Positions 47,301-57,646 of a DNA stretch of 64,000 nucleotides are shown here, one piece after another (positions within the stretch are counted from its first letter, which is position 1; each line of letters opens with the position of its first letter). Made by a program: the position numbers and the translations under genes. The notes under the pieces are model-generated. The model was given only the letters and a program-made list of their open reading frames with translations, made no database searches and had not been told where the DNA came from. The stretch comes from Candidatus Nitrotoga sp. SPKER. Its GTDB lineage: Bacteria > Pseudomonadota > Gammaproteobacteria > Burkholderiales > Gallionellaceae. The stretch covers positions 109,422 through 173,421 of the forward strand of contig QFXG01000028.1 of NCBI GenBank assembly GCA_003402285.1, in the 5' to 3' direction.

Positions 47301-47864
47301 GATGCTCAAGCTAAAGATTTAACCGAGGCGATGGACACACTGAAAGGAGCAATCCGCCGCATTGATAAGGAATCGCGTGACTTATTGATGACCACTTACA
47401 ATGAAGTCAATCGCCATTTAGCAGAAATGTTCCCCGTGCTGTTTGGCGGTGGCGAAGCGCGCCTGGTGCTAACTGGCGATGAAATACTGGATAGCGGGGT
47501 GCAGGTGATGGCCCAACCACCAGGCAAAAAAAATGCCTCAATTCACTTGTTATCAGGCGGCGAAAAAGCGTTAACTGCGATTGCGCTGGTATTCTCAATG
47601 TTCCAGCTTAACCCCGCACCTTTCTGCCTGTTGGACGAAGTCGATGCCCCACTAGATGACACTAACACCGAACGATTATGCAAATTGATCCAGAAAATGG
47701 CACTACAAACCCAATTCATTTTCATCAGCCACAACAAGATCACTATGGAACTGGCACAACAACTGGTCGGCGTAACCATGCAGGAACGTGGAGTATCACA
47801 TGTGGTGACTGTAGATATTGAAGAGGCACTACGCCTGCGCGACGACAGCACCATAACCGCATAG
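44334..47864 (+). CDS. smc: Chromosome segregation protein SMC
   Basis: Condensin ATPase, 1176 residues. It has Walker [13 protein letters not shown] near residue 30, two long coiled-coil arms rich in Gln (about 170-500 and 680-1010), a hinge at about 510-660 ([22 protein letters not shown] ... [10 protein letters not shown]), signature [14 protein letters not shown] near 1075 and Walker [14 protein letters not shown]. The start must be non-ATG: TTG at 44334, or TTG two codons on which gives the family-like [18 protein letters not shown]. No Shine-Dalgarno is evident. The usual zipA/ligA neighbours are absent; the next gene is convergent. Confidence 0.95.
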   Translation: MKLRLSHIKIAGFKSFVDPTHIALPGQIVGIVGPNGCGKSNIIDALRWVLGESRASALRGESMQDVIFNGSGKRKSVARASVELIFDNSLGKAAGQWSSYAEIAIKRVLLRDGDSSYHINNQHVRRKDITDIFLGTGLGARAYAIIEQGMISRIIEAKPEELRIFLEEAAGVSKYRDRRRETELRIADTQDNLLRVDDILLELTKQLTHLTEQAAVARHYRELESKRDTTQQLLWLVNKQEAETRRVRFTQGIEVTKNELEAETARLREMESKLEHTRNEHYAQADALHAKQGELYAANAEIARLEQQIAHLNDQRTRLTQQTANSKLQVEQQRIQLQGVESLVAHWQQQQQEADIQVESWESRANIEAQHLPQAEEAARTELERHNTMQREQLILQQQLQLADTQRGHIQRNLQQLETRRSRLLLEQDNLPQVDSEALTEMQSLFAEMEMEHNAQQQQLTQLQAQLPGADTTRRNQRTAMQELERQLSQMEAKLAALQQLQNQVDNDQNLKQWLIKHQLDPLPRLWQSIGIEAGWEDALEAVLRERLNALALPHLNDAAGWSDAPPARLAIFATDGAHHFEPQQDIGLTPLRQFVTYHNPQVAPVVTGWLSGVYVTETLALGLNLREQLPASTWFVTPQGHLVGAHSVLFHAPGSQVHGVLARQREIERLQETARQQATSLDHGKHQAALAEETYHAIESRITHLRAANSELQQRQHGIQVQILKLTQSNERSHERAAQIARELQELAEQSAEEQYQHQEIAERMEILCVNIATQQIEGEQVRLQTTAQESTLRQQRERLQKAQHELQEARFFAKTCTEKIADLKHSLKRIELTLAQLEETLIQNHAELDQIEDGTSKQQLQEALQQRQVREQALAEMRNNLEHTTGNLSRLEQERLSCEQKLHPLREKLNELSLKEQEARLQYEQWAAQLQEMDETTLLSLLKSGNIKLNALQNELNRLNSDITGLGAVNLAALEELNTAQERKTYLDAQAKDLTEAMDTLKGAIRRIDKESRDLLMTTYNEVNRHLAEMFPVLFGGGEARLVLTGDEILDSGVQVMAQPPGKKNASIHLLSGGEKALTAIALVFSMFQLNPAPFCLLDEVDAPLDDTNTERLCKLIQKMALQTQFIFISHNKITMELAQQLVGVTMQERGVSHVVTVDIEEALRLRDDSTITA

Positions 47865-47875
47865 CAATGCTATGC
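47859..47875. other. Hairpin overlapping the smc stop codon
   Basis: GCATAGC-AAT-GCTATGC; the smc TAG is inside the left arm. There is no T-run on either strand, so a terminator role is weakly supported. It may mark the end of the two convergent transcripts (smc and pbpG). Confidence 0.3.
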
Positions 47876-47939
47876 GTGCTACCTGACAGCCTTACCTATG
47901 TAACCGTAAGATTTTACAAACTCTTTTTACACACCCAAG

Positions 47940-48839
47940 TTAACCACGCCGCGTATTTCGCCCACGAGTAGTGGCAGCGCTCTCCATCCATTTCTTTACG
48001 CGGTTGGCATCGCCAACGCGGGTATTCTTCCCTTGTGAATCCAGGAGCACGATGATAACCGGACGGCGCATAATATGAGTGTGCATTACTAGACAGCGCC
48101 CTGCTTCATTGATGTAGCCAGTTTTACTTACACCGATATCCCAGGATGCATTTTTTACTAACGGATTGGTATTTCCAAAACGCAGTGGGGGAAATCCGGG
48201 TACCGCAACCAAATGTGACGCCGTCGTACTGTATTTATGAATGAGCTTATAGTGTTGTGCTGCAATCAACATTTTTACCAAATCCTGCGCAGTGGAGGTA
48301 TTGCCACTATTTAAACCAGTCGCATCATAAAAACGGGTTTTTATCATGCCCAGTTCGAGCGCCTTTGCATTCATCATTGCCACAGCGGCACTGGTGCCGC
48401 CCGGATAAGTGCGTGCTAATGCAGCCGCTGCACGATTCTCAGAAGACATTAGCGCCAGATTGAGCAACTCACCACGCGTCAGTGTCATGCCTATGCGCAT
48501 ACGCGAATGAGTACCTTTGAGAATATCAAAATCAAATACGCTAATGGTAATTTTTTCTTCCAATGGTAACTCTGCGTCCAGCACCACCATTGCAGTCATC
48601 AATTTGGTAATAGACGCAATAGGTACGACGGCATTCGCATTTTTGCTATACAGAGGACGTTGTTCCTGTTCGTCGTAGATCAGTGCAATCGATGAACTTA
48701 ATTTGGGCGAAGAAGTGTACTTCAACACCGTCGAAGTCAGATCGTCAACCTGTTTTTGAGTAATTACCTTATTCGGTGCCGCCTGTACTACCAGTGCTGG
48801 CGCTAACAGCAGCACCAGCATTATGAGTTTTTTGCACAT
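47940..48839 (-). CDS. pbpG: D-alanyl-D-alanine endopeptidase (PbpG/PBP7-like serine hydrolase)
   Basis: Periplasmic low-molecular-weight penicillin-binding protein, 299 residues, that cleaves peptidoglycan cross-links. The signal peptide is KKLIMLVLLLAPALVVQA. Active-site motifs are SITK in PIASITKLMTAM near residue 76, SEN in MSSENRAAAALA and KTG in SKTGYINEAG. The start at MCKKLIM has GGAG 5 bases upstream. The C-terminus is basic (RGRNTRRG). PbpG rather than DacA is favoured by length and the absence of a C-terminal amphipathic anchor. Confidence 0.88.
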   Translation of the reverse strand: MCKKLIMLVLLLAPALVVQAAPNKVITQKQVDDLTSTVLKYTSSPKLSSSIALIYDEQEQRPLYSKNANAVVPIASITKLMTAMVVLDAELPLEEKITISVFDFDILKGTHSRMRIGMTLTRGELLNLALMSSENRAAAALARTYPGGTSAAVAMMNAKALELGMIKTRFYDATGLNSGNTSTAQDLVKMLIAAQHYKLIHKYSTTASHLVAVPGFPPLRFGNTNPLVKNASWDIGVSKTGYINEAGRCLVMHTHIMRRPVIIVLLDSQGKNTRVGDANRVKKWMESAATTRGRNTRRG

Positions 48840-49093
48840 ACCTTCTCCATCAGAGGAAACTTCTGAAGCGAAGCATACCGCAATATCACAATAAATCAAA
48901 GAGAAAGACTCTTAATATATCAAATGCATTTGATGTCCATCCGTCTTTCAAAAAAGGCATAGCCAAAACATATACTTTTATTAATTAATAGCTTATAAAT
49001 AAAATAGAAACCTACATAAACGAAGCATGACTACAAACTTTAACGTCAAGTTAAGCGTTCTCTGAAGGGAGTCGATACCACATTTAACACAAA

Positions 49094-50272
49094 TTAAAAA
49101 ATGGCATCCGACTGACTCTTAGGCAATACCACTATCCTCAATTTCCATAATATCAACAATAATCCAAGTAACGCCGCTACGGCGCTAAAAGAGTACATCA
49201 CGCTGGCACCCCAGTGCTCCCATAGCGGGCCGCTCAATAATCCACCCATCATGCCACCCGCGCCGTAAGTAATACTACCAAACAACGCCTGACCCTTGGA
49301 CTGATGTCGCCCTCGAAAAAACTGATGTACCAGCGCCATAGCCACCGCATGAAAGGACCCAAAAGTAGCGGCATGTAATACTTGCGCAAAAAGCATCAAC
49401 GACAGCAAGTCCACTCCCCAACCAATCAATAAAAAACGTAGCACTGCACCAACAAAACTTGCAATCATAATTTTCGACAAAGTGAAACGTGACATTAGCC
49501 ACGGCATAGCGAAAAATACTGCAATTTCGCAGATTACACCCAACGCCCACAGCCAACCAACCGCGCTTTTCGAATAGTTATTCTCCACCAGATAAATCGA
49601 ATAAAAAGTGTAATAAGGCCCATGCGCCAGAGCCATCAGGAAGCATGCACCAAACAATATCAACACTTGTGGCTGCAATACCAAACGCAGGATAGGCTGA
49701 CTGTCAGTGTGGTGCGCCAACACTTCTGTGGGTGGAATTTGACGGGCGAACAATAAAACGCCTAATTTGATCGCCACACCTACCCACAATATCCATGCGA
49801 TAGCAATGTAGTCAAACGCATAACCCAGCCCCAATACCGCCACAATAAAACCAACCGAACCCCAGGAACGAATACGGCCATAGCGCGCAGTGTGCTTACC
49901 CAAATAGGTCAGCGTAGTCGCCTCCACCAGAGGCATGGAAGCACTCCAGAAAAAGCTCATCGCCATCATGACCAGCAACAAGCCGACGAATCCAGTCGTG
50001 AAGAAAACCCCCAAATAACTGAGAATACTGCACAGCGCCGCCAGTTGCACCACCAACAAACGCTGTCCAGTATGATCGGCCAGCCAGCCCCATAATGCCG
50101 GAGACAACATCCGCATCACGGGCTGTACTGACATTAAAACGGCAATTTGCATTGCATCGAAATGGATGGATTGCAGATACAAACTCCAGTAAGGCGCAAA
50201 CATGCCCACAAAAGCAAAGTAAAAGAAATAAAAACCAGCGATACGCCAGTGATAGTTTTTATGGAGGGTCAC
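49094..50272 (-). CDS. MFS transporter, HcaT/3-phenylpropionate type (MFS_1_like)
   Basis: A 392-residue inner-membrane protein with 12 hydrophobic segments. The N-terminus YFFYFAFVGMFAPYWSLYLQ and the loop ALWGWLADHTGQR match the LacY/HcaT-like branch, and the second half repeats the pattern (HQFFRGRHQSKGQALFGSITYGAGGM). The substrate is unknown. The start codon is GTG, with no clear Shine-Dalgarno. It is divergent from grpE, so its promoter shares the region with the grpE heat-shock promoter. Confidence 0.82.
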   Translation of the reverse strand: MTLHKNYHWRIAGFYFFYFAFVGMFAPYWSLYLQSIHFDAMQIAVLMSVQPVMRMLSPALWGWLADHTGQRLLVVQLAALCSILSYLGVFFTTGFVGLLLVMMAMSFFWSASMPLVEATTLTYLGKHTARYGRIRSWGSVGFIVAVLGLGYAFDYIAIAWILWVGVAIKLGVLLFARQIPPTEVLAHHTDSQPILRLVLQPQVLILFGACFLMALAHGPYYTFYSIYLVENNYSKSAVGWLWALGVICEIAVFFAMPWLMSRFTLSKIMIASFVGAVLRFLLIGWGVDLLSLMLFAQVLHAATFGSFHAVAMALVHQFFRGRHQSKGQALFGSITYGAGGMMGGLLSGPLWEHWGASVMYSFSAVAALLGLLLILWKLRIVVLPKSQSDAIF

Positions 50273-50357
50273 AGCAATAAAAGTGGATGCAAACTTGGGA
50301 GGTAACGCCCGGAAAAACGTATTATCTCACGTGAATAAAATAATATTGCGCAATGCT

Positions 50358-50385
50358 CTTGAAATAAAAAAAGTCGGCCCCATTT
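50358..50385 (+). promoter_or_regulatory. Sigma-32 (heat-shock) promoter of grpE
   Basis: CTTGAAA (50358-50364), a 13-base spacer and CCCCATTT (50378-50385), a full match to the RpoH consensus. Transcription would begin about 36 bases before the grpE ATG. No CIRCE operator was seen. Confidence 0.85.
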
Positions 50386-50428
50386 TTACGCTACGTATTT
50401 TTAAAGAAATCATTTTTTGGAGAAGCAG

Positions 50429-50965
50429 ATGGAACCCACCGAATCCTCATCTCAACAATCTGAACAGGCTGCCCAAGCTGAAGATACGCTTAACCCAGAG
50501 GTTATGCCAAGCATCGAGGAGATGCTGCAGCAAGCCGAGCGCAAGGGACAAGAACACTATGACGCCTGGATGTACGCCAAGGCAGAAGGCGAAAATATTC
50601 GTCGTCGCGCACAAGAAGATGTTAGCAAAGCCAAAAAATTGGCCGTTGAGCATTTTTCTAATGAAATGTTGATGGTGAAAGATAGCCTGGAAGCCGGATT
50701 AGCTGTTGAAATCGCCACTGTAGAAAGTTTCAAAAGCGGCATGGAACTCACTCTTAAGCAGCTCACTGCTGTATTCACAAAATTTAACATCAAAGAAATT
50801 GATCCGCTCGGCGAAAAATTCGACGCCCACAGGCATCAAGCCATCAGCATGGTAGACAGTGATCAAGAAGCCAACACGGTAGTGAGCGTTATGCAGAAAG
50901 GCTATCAACTGCACGACCGGGTCTTACGTCCTGCATTAGTGATGGTGGCCAAGGCGAAGGAGTAA
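50429..50965 (+). CDS. grpE: Nucleotide exchange factor GrpE
   Basis: DnaK co-chaperone that releases ADP. The 178-residue protein has a disordered Ser/Gln-rich N-terminus, a long dimerising helix ([39 protein letters not shown]) and a C-terminal beta domain ([19 protein letters not shown] ... [24 protein letters not shown]). The ATG is preceded by GGAGAA; a TTG four codons upstream would consume it. It is first in the grpE-dnaK-dnaJ set and has its own sigma-32 promoter. Confidence 0.95.
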   Translation: MEPTESSSQQSEQAAQAEDTLNPEVMPSIEEMLQQAERKGQEHYDAWMYAKAEGENIRRRAQEDVSKAKKLAVEHFSNEMLMVKDSLEAGLAVEIATVESFKSGMELTLKQLTAVFTKFNIKEIDPLGEKFDAHRHQAISMVDSDQEANTVVSVMQKGYQLHDRVLRPALVMVAKAKE

Positions 50966-51043
50966 CAACTCCCTCATCAAGCAGCAGTCCGCTACTTAAA
51001 TAAATTGCATGATCGCGAAGTTTTGCAAAAAATTATCGTAACA

Positions 51044-51071
51044 CTTGAAATACACATCTGCTGCCCACAGA
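51044..51071 (+). promoter_or_regulatory. Probable sigma-32 promoter of dnaK
   Basis: CTTGAAA (51044-51050), a 13-base spacer and CCCACAGA (51064-51071). The -35 box is perfect and the spacing matches the grpE promoter; the -10 box keeps the CCC but is otherwise poorer. It lies 55 bases before the dnaK ATG. Confidence 0.65.
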
Positions 51072-51125
51072 TTAATGCAACATAGGCAGCAAAGACTTTC
51101 AACATTACAACGAAAAGGAAACGTT

Positions 51126-53066
51126 ATGGGCAAAATTATTGGTATTGACTTGGGCACCACGAACTCGTGTATTGCTGTTATGGAAAACGGCAAACCCAAG
51201 GTGATTGAGAACGCCGAAGGTACACGTACCACGCCATCCATCATCGCTTACATGGAAGACGGCGAAGTACTGGTGGGCGCACCGGCCAAACGGCAAGCAG
51301 TCACCAACCCAAAAAATACACTCTATGGTGTAAAGCGGCTGATTGGACGCCGTTTTGAAGAGCCCATGGTGCAGAAAGACATGGGCATGGTGCCGTATGG
51401 CATCGTTAAGGCTAAAAATGGTGATGCATGGGTTAAAGTTCGTGACAAAGATATTTCCATTCCGGAAATTTCCGCACAAGTGCTCATGAAAATGAAAAAG
51501 ACCGCCGAAGATTATCTAGGTGAGTCGGTCACTGAGGCTGTCATCACCGTGCCTGCCTACTTCAACGATAGCCAACGCCAGGCTACCAAAGACGCAGGCC
51601 GCATTGCTGGATTGGAAGTAAAGCGCATTATTAATGAGCCAACTGCGGCTGCGCTGGCATTTGGTATGGATAAGCAGGAAGGCGACCGCAAGATCGCGGT
51701 TTATGACCTGGGCGGTGGTACTTTTGATATTTCCATTATCGATATCGCTGAAATTGACGGTGAACACCAGTTCGAAGTGCTCTCCACTAACGGTGACACA
51801 TTCCTCGGCGGTGAAGATTTCGACATGCGCGTCATTGAATTCCTAGTAGAAGAATTCAAGAAAGAAAGCGGCATCGACCTGAAAAAAGATATGCTGGCTC
51901 TGCAACGCCTGAAAGATGCAGCTGAAAAAGCCAAAATCGAACTGTCTTCCGCACAACAAACTGAAGTAAACCTGCCTTACATCACAGCAGATGCCAGCGG
52001 CCCGAAACATCTGGCCATCAAAATTACCCGTGCCAAGCTTGAAAGCCTGGTGGAAGAATTGGTCGCGCGCACCATTGCTCCCTGCAAGATTGCCATGAAA
52101 GACGCGGGCGTTTCCAATACCGACATCTCCGATGTGATTCTGGTGGGTGGACAAACGCGGATGCCGATGGTGCAGGAAAAAGTCAAGGAATTCTTCGGCA
52201 AGGAAGCGCGTCGTGACGTTAACCCAGATGAAGCAGTGGCAGTAGGCGCGGCTATTCAGGGTGGTGTGCTACAGGGTGAGGTTAAAGATGTTCTGCTACT
52301 GGATGTGACTCCACTCAGCTTGGGTATTGAAACCTTGGGCGGCGTGATGACCAAACTCATCAAGAAAAACACCACCATCCCAACCAAGGCCTCACAAATA
52401 TTCTCTACCGCTGATGACAATCAGAGCGCCGTGACTATCCACGTGTTGCAAGGTGAGCGCGAAGTTGTTTCTGGAAATAAGAGCTTGGGGCAGTTTAACC
52501 TCTCCGATATTCCACCCTCACCACGAGGCATGCCACAGATCGAAGTGACATTCGACATTGACGCCAACGGAATCCTGCATGTAGGTGCAAAAGACAAAGC
52601 AACCGGTAAAGAATCCAAGATTACCATCAAGGCCAATTCCGGTTTATCCGAAGCTGAAATTCAAAAAATGGTCCAGGATGCAGAAACATATGCCGACGAC
52701 GACCGTAAAGCAATCGAATTGGTTACCTCACGTAATCAGCTGGATGGCTTAATTCACTCCACGCAAAAATCGATGAAAGAATATGGCGAGCAACTGAGTG
52801 AAGATGAAAAAAATGCGGTAGAGTCGGCTTTGAAAGAAGCGCAAGATGTAGTGAAAGGCGACGACAAGGACGTTATAGACGCCAAAGCTGCAGCACTCTC
52901 CACCGCTGCGCAAAAACTGTCAGAAAAAATGCACGCTGCGGAAGCCCAAACCCACCAGTCTGGTGAATCTAGCGCACAAGCCGACAACAAAAAAGATGAT
53001 GGCGATGTCGTAGATGCTGAGTTCACCGAAGTAAAAGATGAAAAAGTAAAAGACGAAAAGAAGTAA
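51126..53066 (+). CDS. dnaK: Molecular chaperone DnaK (Hsp70)
   Basis: The 646-residue Hsp70 has the start [21 protein letters not shown], the phosphate loop [16 protein letters not shown] near residue 195, the linker [17 protein letters not shown] near 388 and the substrate-binding domain through [15 protein letters not shown]. It ends with the acidic motif [14 protein letters not shown] and a short Lys-rich repeat. The ATG has AAGGAAA upstream; the open frame begins 27 codons earlier without homology. It folds proteins together with the GrpE and DnaJ encoded on either side. Confidence 0.97.
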   Translation: MGKIIGIDLGTTNSCIAVMENGKPKVIENAEGTRTTPSIIAYMEDGEVLVGAPAKRQAVTNPKNTLYGVKRLIGRRFEEPMVQKDMGMVPYGIVKAKNGDAWVKVRDKDISIPEISAQVLMKMKKTAEDYLGESVTEAVITVPAYFNDSQRQATKDAGRIAGLEVKRIINEPTAAALAFGMDKQEGDRKIAVYDLGGGTFDISIIDIAEIDGEHQFEVLSTNGDTFLGGEDFDMRVIEFLVEEFKKESGIDLKKDMLALQRLKDAAEKAKIELSSAQQTEVNLPYITADASGPKHLAIKITRAKLESLVEELVARTIAPCKIAMKDAGVSNTDISDVILVGGQTRMPMVQEKVKEFFGKEARRDVNPDEAVAVGAAIQGGVLQGEVKDVLLLDVTPLSLGIETLGGVMTKLIKKNTTIPTKASQIFSTADDNQSAVTIHVLQGEREVVSGNKSLGQFNLSDIPPSPRGMPQIEVTFDIDANGILHVGAKDKATGKESKITIKANSGLSEAEIQKMVQDAETYADDDRKAIELVTSRNQLDGLIHSTQKSMKEYGEQLSEDEKNAVESALKEAQDVVKGDDKDVIDAKAAALSTAAQKLSEKMHAAEAQTHQSGESSAQADNKKDDGDVVDAEFTEVKDEKVKDEKK

Positions 53067-53209
53067 ATATGAAATAGGATAAGGGATGTCCGAAGCGCAA
53101 TCACCGTGACTTCGAAACTAGTTAATTAACATTTTTGAATATGCAAATAAAAATTATCCAGGGACATCTCTTTATTTCCGTTCTTAAAATATAATTGATT
53201 TGATCCGAT

Positions 53210-53239
53210 ACAGCGATACCTAATTTTGGTTATCGCTGT
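53210..53239 (+). terminator. Hairpin between dnaK and dnaJ
   Basis: ACAGCGATA pairs with TATCGCTGT, with an inner CC/GG around TAATTTT. It is followed by TATTGG, not a T-run. It may attenuate read-through from dnaK or stabilise the dnaK mRNA 3' end. The rest of this 297-base gap has no gene. Confidence 0.35.
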
Positions 53240-53363
53240 TATTGGTTCTCTTGCTGGAAATGCTATTTCTGGATTTGTCATTAAGCTAGCTATCTCAATA
53301 TAGAGACCGATTACGTAAACCTTAAATTATTAACTTCTTAACCCCTTTTCGCTTCATGCAAAA

Positions 53364-54494
53364 ATGAAAAAACGTGACTATTACGAAATATTAGGCATCA
53401 ACCGCGACGCGTCAGAAGATGACATAAAAAAATCTTATCGCAAGCTGGCAATGAAGCATCATCCTGACCGTAATCCGGACAATCCCAAAGCTGAAGAGCA
53501 CTTCAAAGAAGCTAAAGAAGCTTACGAGATACTATCCGACCCGCAGAAACGCGCGGGTTATGATCAGTTTGGACACGCCGCTGCCGATGCCGGTATGGGT
53601 TCAGGAGGATTCAGTGGGGGGCACGCCAGTTCCCATTTCGGCGATATTTTTGGTGATATTTTTGGTGCTGGAATGAGCGGAGCAGGCTCACGCGGAAGCA
53701 ACCAAATGCACCGTGGCGCCGACCTGAGCTACAATTTAGAAATCACGCTGGAGCAGGCAGCACGCGGTACCGAAACGCAAATTCGCATACCCACCATGAC
53801 CAAGTGCGACACCTGTCACGGCAGCGGTGCCAAGCCAGGTACGAGCACGACAACCTGTACTACTTGCGGTGGGCATGGGCAAGTACGCATGCAACAGGGA
53901 GGATTCTTCTCTATCCAGCAAACCTGTCCGCGCTGCCATGGCAGCGGCAAATCCATCATATCGCCGTGTGGCTCTTGCCACGGCACAGGTCGCATCAAGC
54001 AGCATAAGACCCTGTCTATAAAAATTCCGGTTGGAGTTGACAACGATGATCGCATCCGGCTGTCCGGTGAAGGAGAGCTCGGCAGCAACGGAGGTCCGCC
54101 CGGTGACTTGTATGTCGTCATTCGCATCACGCCGCACTCGGTCTTCCAACGCGACCACAACGACCTGCATTGCGAAATGCCGATCAGCTTTGTTGTTGCA
54201 GCGCTGGGTGGCGAAATCGAAATCCCCACACTGGATGGTTCAGCACGCATCAAAATTCCAGCTGAATCACAATCCGGCAAAGTCTTCCGTCTGCGCGGCA
54301 AGGGAATCAAAGGGGTACGCAGTTCAACCTTTGGCGACCTGCACTGCCACGTCATGGTTGAAACCCCGGCCAATCTCACTGATCGGCAAAAGGAATTGCT
54401 ACGCGAATTCGAACAGATAAACGAAGAAGATAGCGCACGTCATAGCCCACGTGCGAAATCCTGGATGAACAAGGTTAAGGAATTCTTCGGATAG
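53364..54494 (+). CDS. dnaJ: Molecular chaperone DnaJ (Hsp40, type I)
   Basis: The 376-residue co-chaperone has the J domain with HPD in [12 protein letters not shown], a Gly/Phe-rich linker ([20 protein letters not shown]), four zinc-finger repeats ([32 protein letters not shown]) and the C-terminal client-binding domain ([19 protein letters not shown]). The ATG has no Shine-Dalgarno. A weak sigma-32-like pair (CTTAAAT at 53321, CCCCTTTT at 53342, 14-base spacer) lies very close to the start; a good promoter was not found. Confidence 0.96.
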   Translation: MKKRDYYEILGINRDASEDDIKKSYRKLAMKHHPDRNPDNPKAEEHFKEAKEAYEILSDPQKRAGYDQFGHAAADAGMGSGGFSGGHASSHFGDIFGDIFGAGMSGAGSRGSNQMHRGADLSYNLEITLEQAARGTETQIRIPTMTKCDTCHGSGAKPGTSTTTCTTCGGHGQVRMQQGGFFSIQQTCPRCHGSGKSIISPCGSCHGTGRIKQHKTLSIKIPVGVDNDDRIRLSGEGELGSNGGPPGDLYVVIRITPHSVFQRDHNDLHCEMPISFVVAALGGEIEIPTLDGSARIKIPAESQSGKVFRLRGKGIKGVRSSTFGDLHCHVMVETPANLTDRQKELLREFEQINEEDSARHSPRAKSWMNKVKEFFG

Positions 54495-54516
54495 TAAATT
54501 TGAACAGGCGATATTG

Positions 54517-54533
54517 CCGATAAACTTTATCGG
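54517..54533. terminator. Small hairpin between convergent dnaJ and uup
   Basis: CCGATAA-ACT-TTATCGG, overlapping the end of uup and 23 bases beyond the dnaJ stop. There is no T-run. Its position suits a bidirectional stop but the evidence is weak. Confidence 0.3.
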
Positions 54534-56428
54534 CTCTCCAACACTTCCCAGCGCGCCATCAGTTGCAACAACTCATCCTCGATAATTGCGGTGCGTTCCT
54601 GTAACTGTTTGGCGTGGGTGGGATTGTCACGATAAAGATTGCCCGCACCTAAAGTGGCTGCGAGTTCCTCTTGCTCTTGTTCCAAAGACGCAATTCGCTG
54701 CGGAATCTGCTCTAACTCACGCGCTTCTTTAAAGCTTAACTTGGTGGCAGGTTTGGATTGAACCTGAGTCTGTAACGATGGCTTAGCAGGCGCGGTTACA
54801 GTTACGGGCGCTTGCTGCACGGCCTGCTGTTTCTTGACGCGTACCCAATCTTCATAGCCGCCGACGTATTCCATCAATTTGCCATCGCCCTCGAAGGCGA
54901 TGACCTGAGTCACCACATTGTCGAGGAAAGCACGATCGTGGCTGACCAGAAACAAAGTGCCATCGTAATCGGCGAGCAGATCTTCCAGCAGCTCCATTGT
55001 TTCGATATCGAGGTCATTGGTTGGCTCGTCCAGCACCAGCACATTAGCCGGCCGGCTGAACAAGCGTGCCAGCAACAAGCGGTTACGTTCACCGCCAGAC
55101 AAACTTTTTACCGGTGAGCGGGCACGTTCCGGTGCAAATAAAAAATCACCAAGATAGCTAATGATGTGCTTGCGTACACCGCCAATTTCAATAAAATCGG
55201 CACCCTGACTGATGGTATCCGCCAGCGTAGCCTCTTCATTCAGCTGCGTACGCAATTGATCGAAATACGCCACTGCCAGCTTGGTGCCGAGATGCACCTT
55301 GCCGCTATCTGGGGCTAATTCACCCAAGATAATTTTGAGCAGCGTGCTCTTGCCAGAGCCGTTGGGCCCTAACAAACCAATCTTGTCGCCGCGCTGGATA
55401 CGACAAGAAAAATCTTTAATGATTTTCCTGTCACCGAATGATTTACTGATGTGCGACAGTTCCGCCACCAGCTTTCCGGATCGGTCACCCGCCTCCAGAT
55501 TCATTTCAACTTTACCCACACGCTCACGCCGCGCACTACGCTCGCGCCGCAACTGTTCCAACCGCCGCACGCGCCCTTCATTGCGCACGCCCCGCGCCTT
55601 GATGCCCTGACGTATCCATACCTCTTCCTGCGCCAGCACCTTGTCAAACTTGGCGTTGAGCACTGTTTCATCCTGCAGCATTTGCTCTTTAAAACGCAGG
55701 TAAGCCGCAAAATTTCCGGGGAAGCTTGCAAGATTACCGCGATCTAACTCAACTATACGAGTTGTCACATTATCCAAAAAACGTCGATCATGGGTCACGA
55801 ACAACACACTACCGCGAAAATTGTTAAGCAAGCCTTCCAACCATTCAATAGATGAAAAATCGAGATGGTTGGTAGGCTCATCCAGAATCAACACATCCGG
55901 CTCAGCTACCAACGCCTGCGCCAGTGCCACGCGCTTACGCACGCCACCGGAGAGATCACCCACACGACTGTCGGCATTCAGCTCCAAACGTTGGATGGCG
56001 GTCTCAATACGCGCCTGCACCGCCCAACCATTTTGCGCTTCAAGTTTGGTTTGCAGCGGTTGCATCGCCTCCAGCAAACTGTCGTAATCGGCATCCGGTT
56101 CGGCAAGTTGATGCGACAAGTGATGGTAATCGGTAATAATCTGTTGTAGCTCACCCAGCCCGCGCGCAACTTCGTCAAACACAGTCGCTTTAACATTTAA
56201 CTCTGGTTCCTGGCTCACATAACAGATGCGCACTCCGGGTGCGCGCCATACCAGCCCATCGTCTAACACGGCCTGTCCGGCCAGCACTTTTAACATACTG
56301 GATTTACCGCCGCCGTTGCGCCCGATTAGCCCGACACGCTCGCCTTCGTCTAGTTGAAAATTAACATGATCAAGCAATGGTACATGGCCGTAAGCAAGCG
56401 CGGCCTTATCAAGAGTAATGTATGGCAT
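54527..56428 (-). CDS. uup: ABC-F family ATPase Uup
   Basis: A soluble tandem-ABC ATPase of 633 residues linked in E. coli to ribosome function and to precise excision of transposons. The first ABC domain has Walker A GRNGGGKSS and signature LSGGVRKRVALAQAL. The second has GPNGSGKST and LSGGERNRLLLARL, each with Walker B LILDEPTNHLD or LVLDEPTNDLD. The C-terminal extension (about 545-633) contains the coiled-coil domain (IPQRIASLEQEQEELAATL) that separates Uup from EttA. It is convergent with dnaJ. Confidence 0.92.
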   Translation of the reverse strand: MPYITLDKAALAYGHVPLLDHVNFQLDEGERVGLIGRNGGGKSSMLKVLAGQAVLDDGLVWRAPGVRICYVSQEPELNVKATVFDEVARGLGELQQIITDYHHLSHQLAEPDADYDSLLEAMQPLQTKLEAQNGWAVQARIETAIQRLELNADSRVGDLSGGVRKRVALAQALVAEPDVLILDEPTNHLDFSSIEWLEGLLNNFRGSVLFVTHDRRFLDNVTTRIVELDRGNLASFPGNFAAYLRFKEQMLQDETVLNAKFDKVLAQEEVWIRQGIKARGVRNEGRVRRLEQLRRERSARRERVGKVEMNLEAGDRSGKLVAELSHISKSFGDRKIIKDFSCRIQRGDKIGLLGPNGSGKSTLLKIILGELAPDSGKVHLGTKLAVAYFDQLRTQLNEEATLADTISQGADFIEIGGVRKHIISYLGDFLFAPERARSPVKSLSGGERNRLLLARLFSRPANVLVLDEPTNDLDIETMELLEDLLADYDGTLFLVSHDRAFLDNVVTQVIAFEGDGKLMEYVGGYEDWVRVKKQQAVQQAPVTVTAPAKPSLQTQVQSKPATKLSFKEARELEQIPQRIASLEQEQEELAATLGAGNLYRDNPTHAKQLQERTAIIEDELLQLMARWEVLESR

Positions 56429-56595
56429 CGGGTATTATATTTTTAATTAACAAGAACAAATTGATGGATAAGCGAAAAACACATCGACCACAACGCAATA
56501 GAAAAAATCTTAGCGCATAACGAGATTAGGCAACCGTTAGAGCATTACGACAGAAACGAATAACATTACAACCAAAATATTGCCGACAGGATTTC

Positions 56596-57201
56596 TCATC
56601 CTTTTCCAGCTGCCAATAATTTATTCAAATCCTCAATAATTTCTTTCGAATGACGCGACGTTTCTACCTTGTCATACACCTTGCTAATTTTACCTTGCGG
56701 GTCAATCAAAAAAGTATATCGCCGCGCCAACTTGAATATCCCAAGATTCCGCAACACAGCATAACGCGTGGTCACCTCAGCGTTCTTGTCGGCCAGCAAC
56801 GGAAAGGGAAGAGAATATTTCTTGGCAAAATCGGCATGGCTCTTACTATCGTCCACGCTGATACCGACCACCTGAGCACCAAGTGCAGTTAATTGATTCA
56901 GATCGTCACGAAAGTTGCATGCCTGCTCCGTGCAGCCTGGCGTATCGTCCTTGGGGTAAAAATACAGCACTAGCCACTTGCCGTGAAAATCCGCCAACGT
57001 ATAATTTTTTCCATTTTGATCAGGTAAATTGAAATAAGGTGCGGCTTCTCCAACTTTCGGCAATTCGCCCGCTCGTGCCAACTGGCTTGCGATCAGCAGT
57101 GCCAATATGCTCAACATACCAAATATTATCAATATCTTAATGTTATTCTCCTCATGTTTATTTTCAGACAAAACTCCGAAGCCACAGCAATAAATTGCCA
57201 T
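56596..57201 (-). CDS. Exported peroxiredoxin, Bcp/PrxQ type
   Basis: Thiol peroxidase with peroxidatic Cys90 in DDTPGCTEQAC and resolving Cys95, the PrxQ/BCP arrangement. A hydrophobic segment (ILIIFGMLSILALLIASQLARA) precedes the catalytic domain, so the enzyme is probably periplasmic or membrane-tethered. The start is problematic: the first ATG adds a Cys-rich lead-in (AIYCCGFGVL), but a strong GAGGAG lies 6 bases before an ATT codon at 57139-57141, which would give IKILIIFGML, a typical signal-peptide start. The reducing partner is not visible. Confidence 0.85.
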   Translation of the reverse strand: MAIYCCGFGVLSENKHEENNIKILIIFGMLSILALLIASQLARAGELPKVGEAAPYFNLPDQNGKNYTLADFHGKWLVLYFYPKDDTPGCTEQACNFRDDLNQLTALGAQVVGISVDDSKSHADFAKKYSLPFPLLADKNAEVTTRYAVLRNLGIFKLARRYTFLIDPQGKISKVYDKVETSRHSKEIIEDLNKLLAAGKG

Positions 57202-57415
57202 AGAGACGACATTAGCTCAACACCGTAATGATACCAGCCGAACGCTATATCGCGCTTGTACTCAATACACGTAAACCAACGTTTAAATTTACTGCATTGA
57301 GTAAATAGGCTGTCCGGATTTGAAACACATGATTTGTCCGGGCAAAATTACTACAAGAGATTAGCTCAAGATGGTTAAGGTAAGGCAACTGACGCAAAAA
57401 TGAAGCTGCATCGTG

Positions 57416-57646
57416 CTATCTGTGTTTAAGAAACTCATCAAGTTCCACCCCGATATCTTTAGCGATTTGTCGAAGTAAAACTGGGGAAATATCTTGACCT
57501 TTATAGAATGGCACCGTTGTGCAGCGCCCTGTGGCATCACGGAATTGTTTGTGTGAACCGCGTTGGCGAACTTCAGTAAAACCAAGCTTGATAAGGATGG
57601 CAATAACTTCGCTCGGTTTGAGGACAGGGAAGTGGCCACAACTCAA
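57416..57646 (-). CDS. hicA: HicA family mRNA interferase toxin (type II TA)
   Basis: A small double-stranded-RNA-binding-fold RNase, 76 residues: LKPSEVIAILIKLGFTEVRQ, the catalytic His in RGSHKQF, then TVPFYKGQDISPVLLRQIAKDIGVELDEF, all HicA hallmarks. The start is TTG overlapping the hicB stop (TTGA), giving tight translational coupling. The toxin would block translation by cutting mRNA when the antitoxin is lost. Confidence 0.85.
   Translation of the reverse strand: MSCGHFPVLKPSEVIAILIKLGFTEVRQRGSHKQFRDATGRCTTVPFYKGQDISPVLLRQIAKDIGVELDEFLKHR

Noticed and set aside
53321-53349. Sigma-32-like pair just upstream of dnaJ
   Set aside because: Poor match in both boxes, a 14-base spacer and almost no room for a leader; mentioned only within the dnaJ entry.
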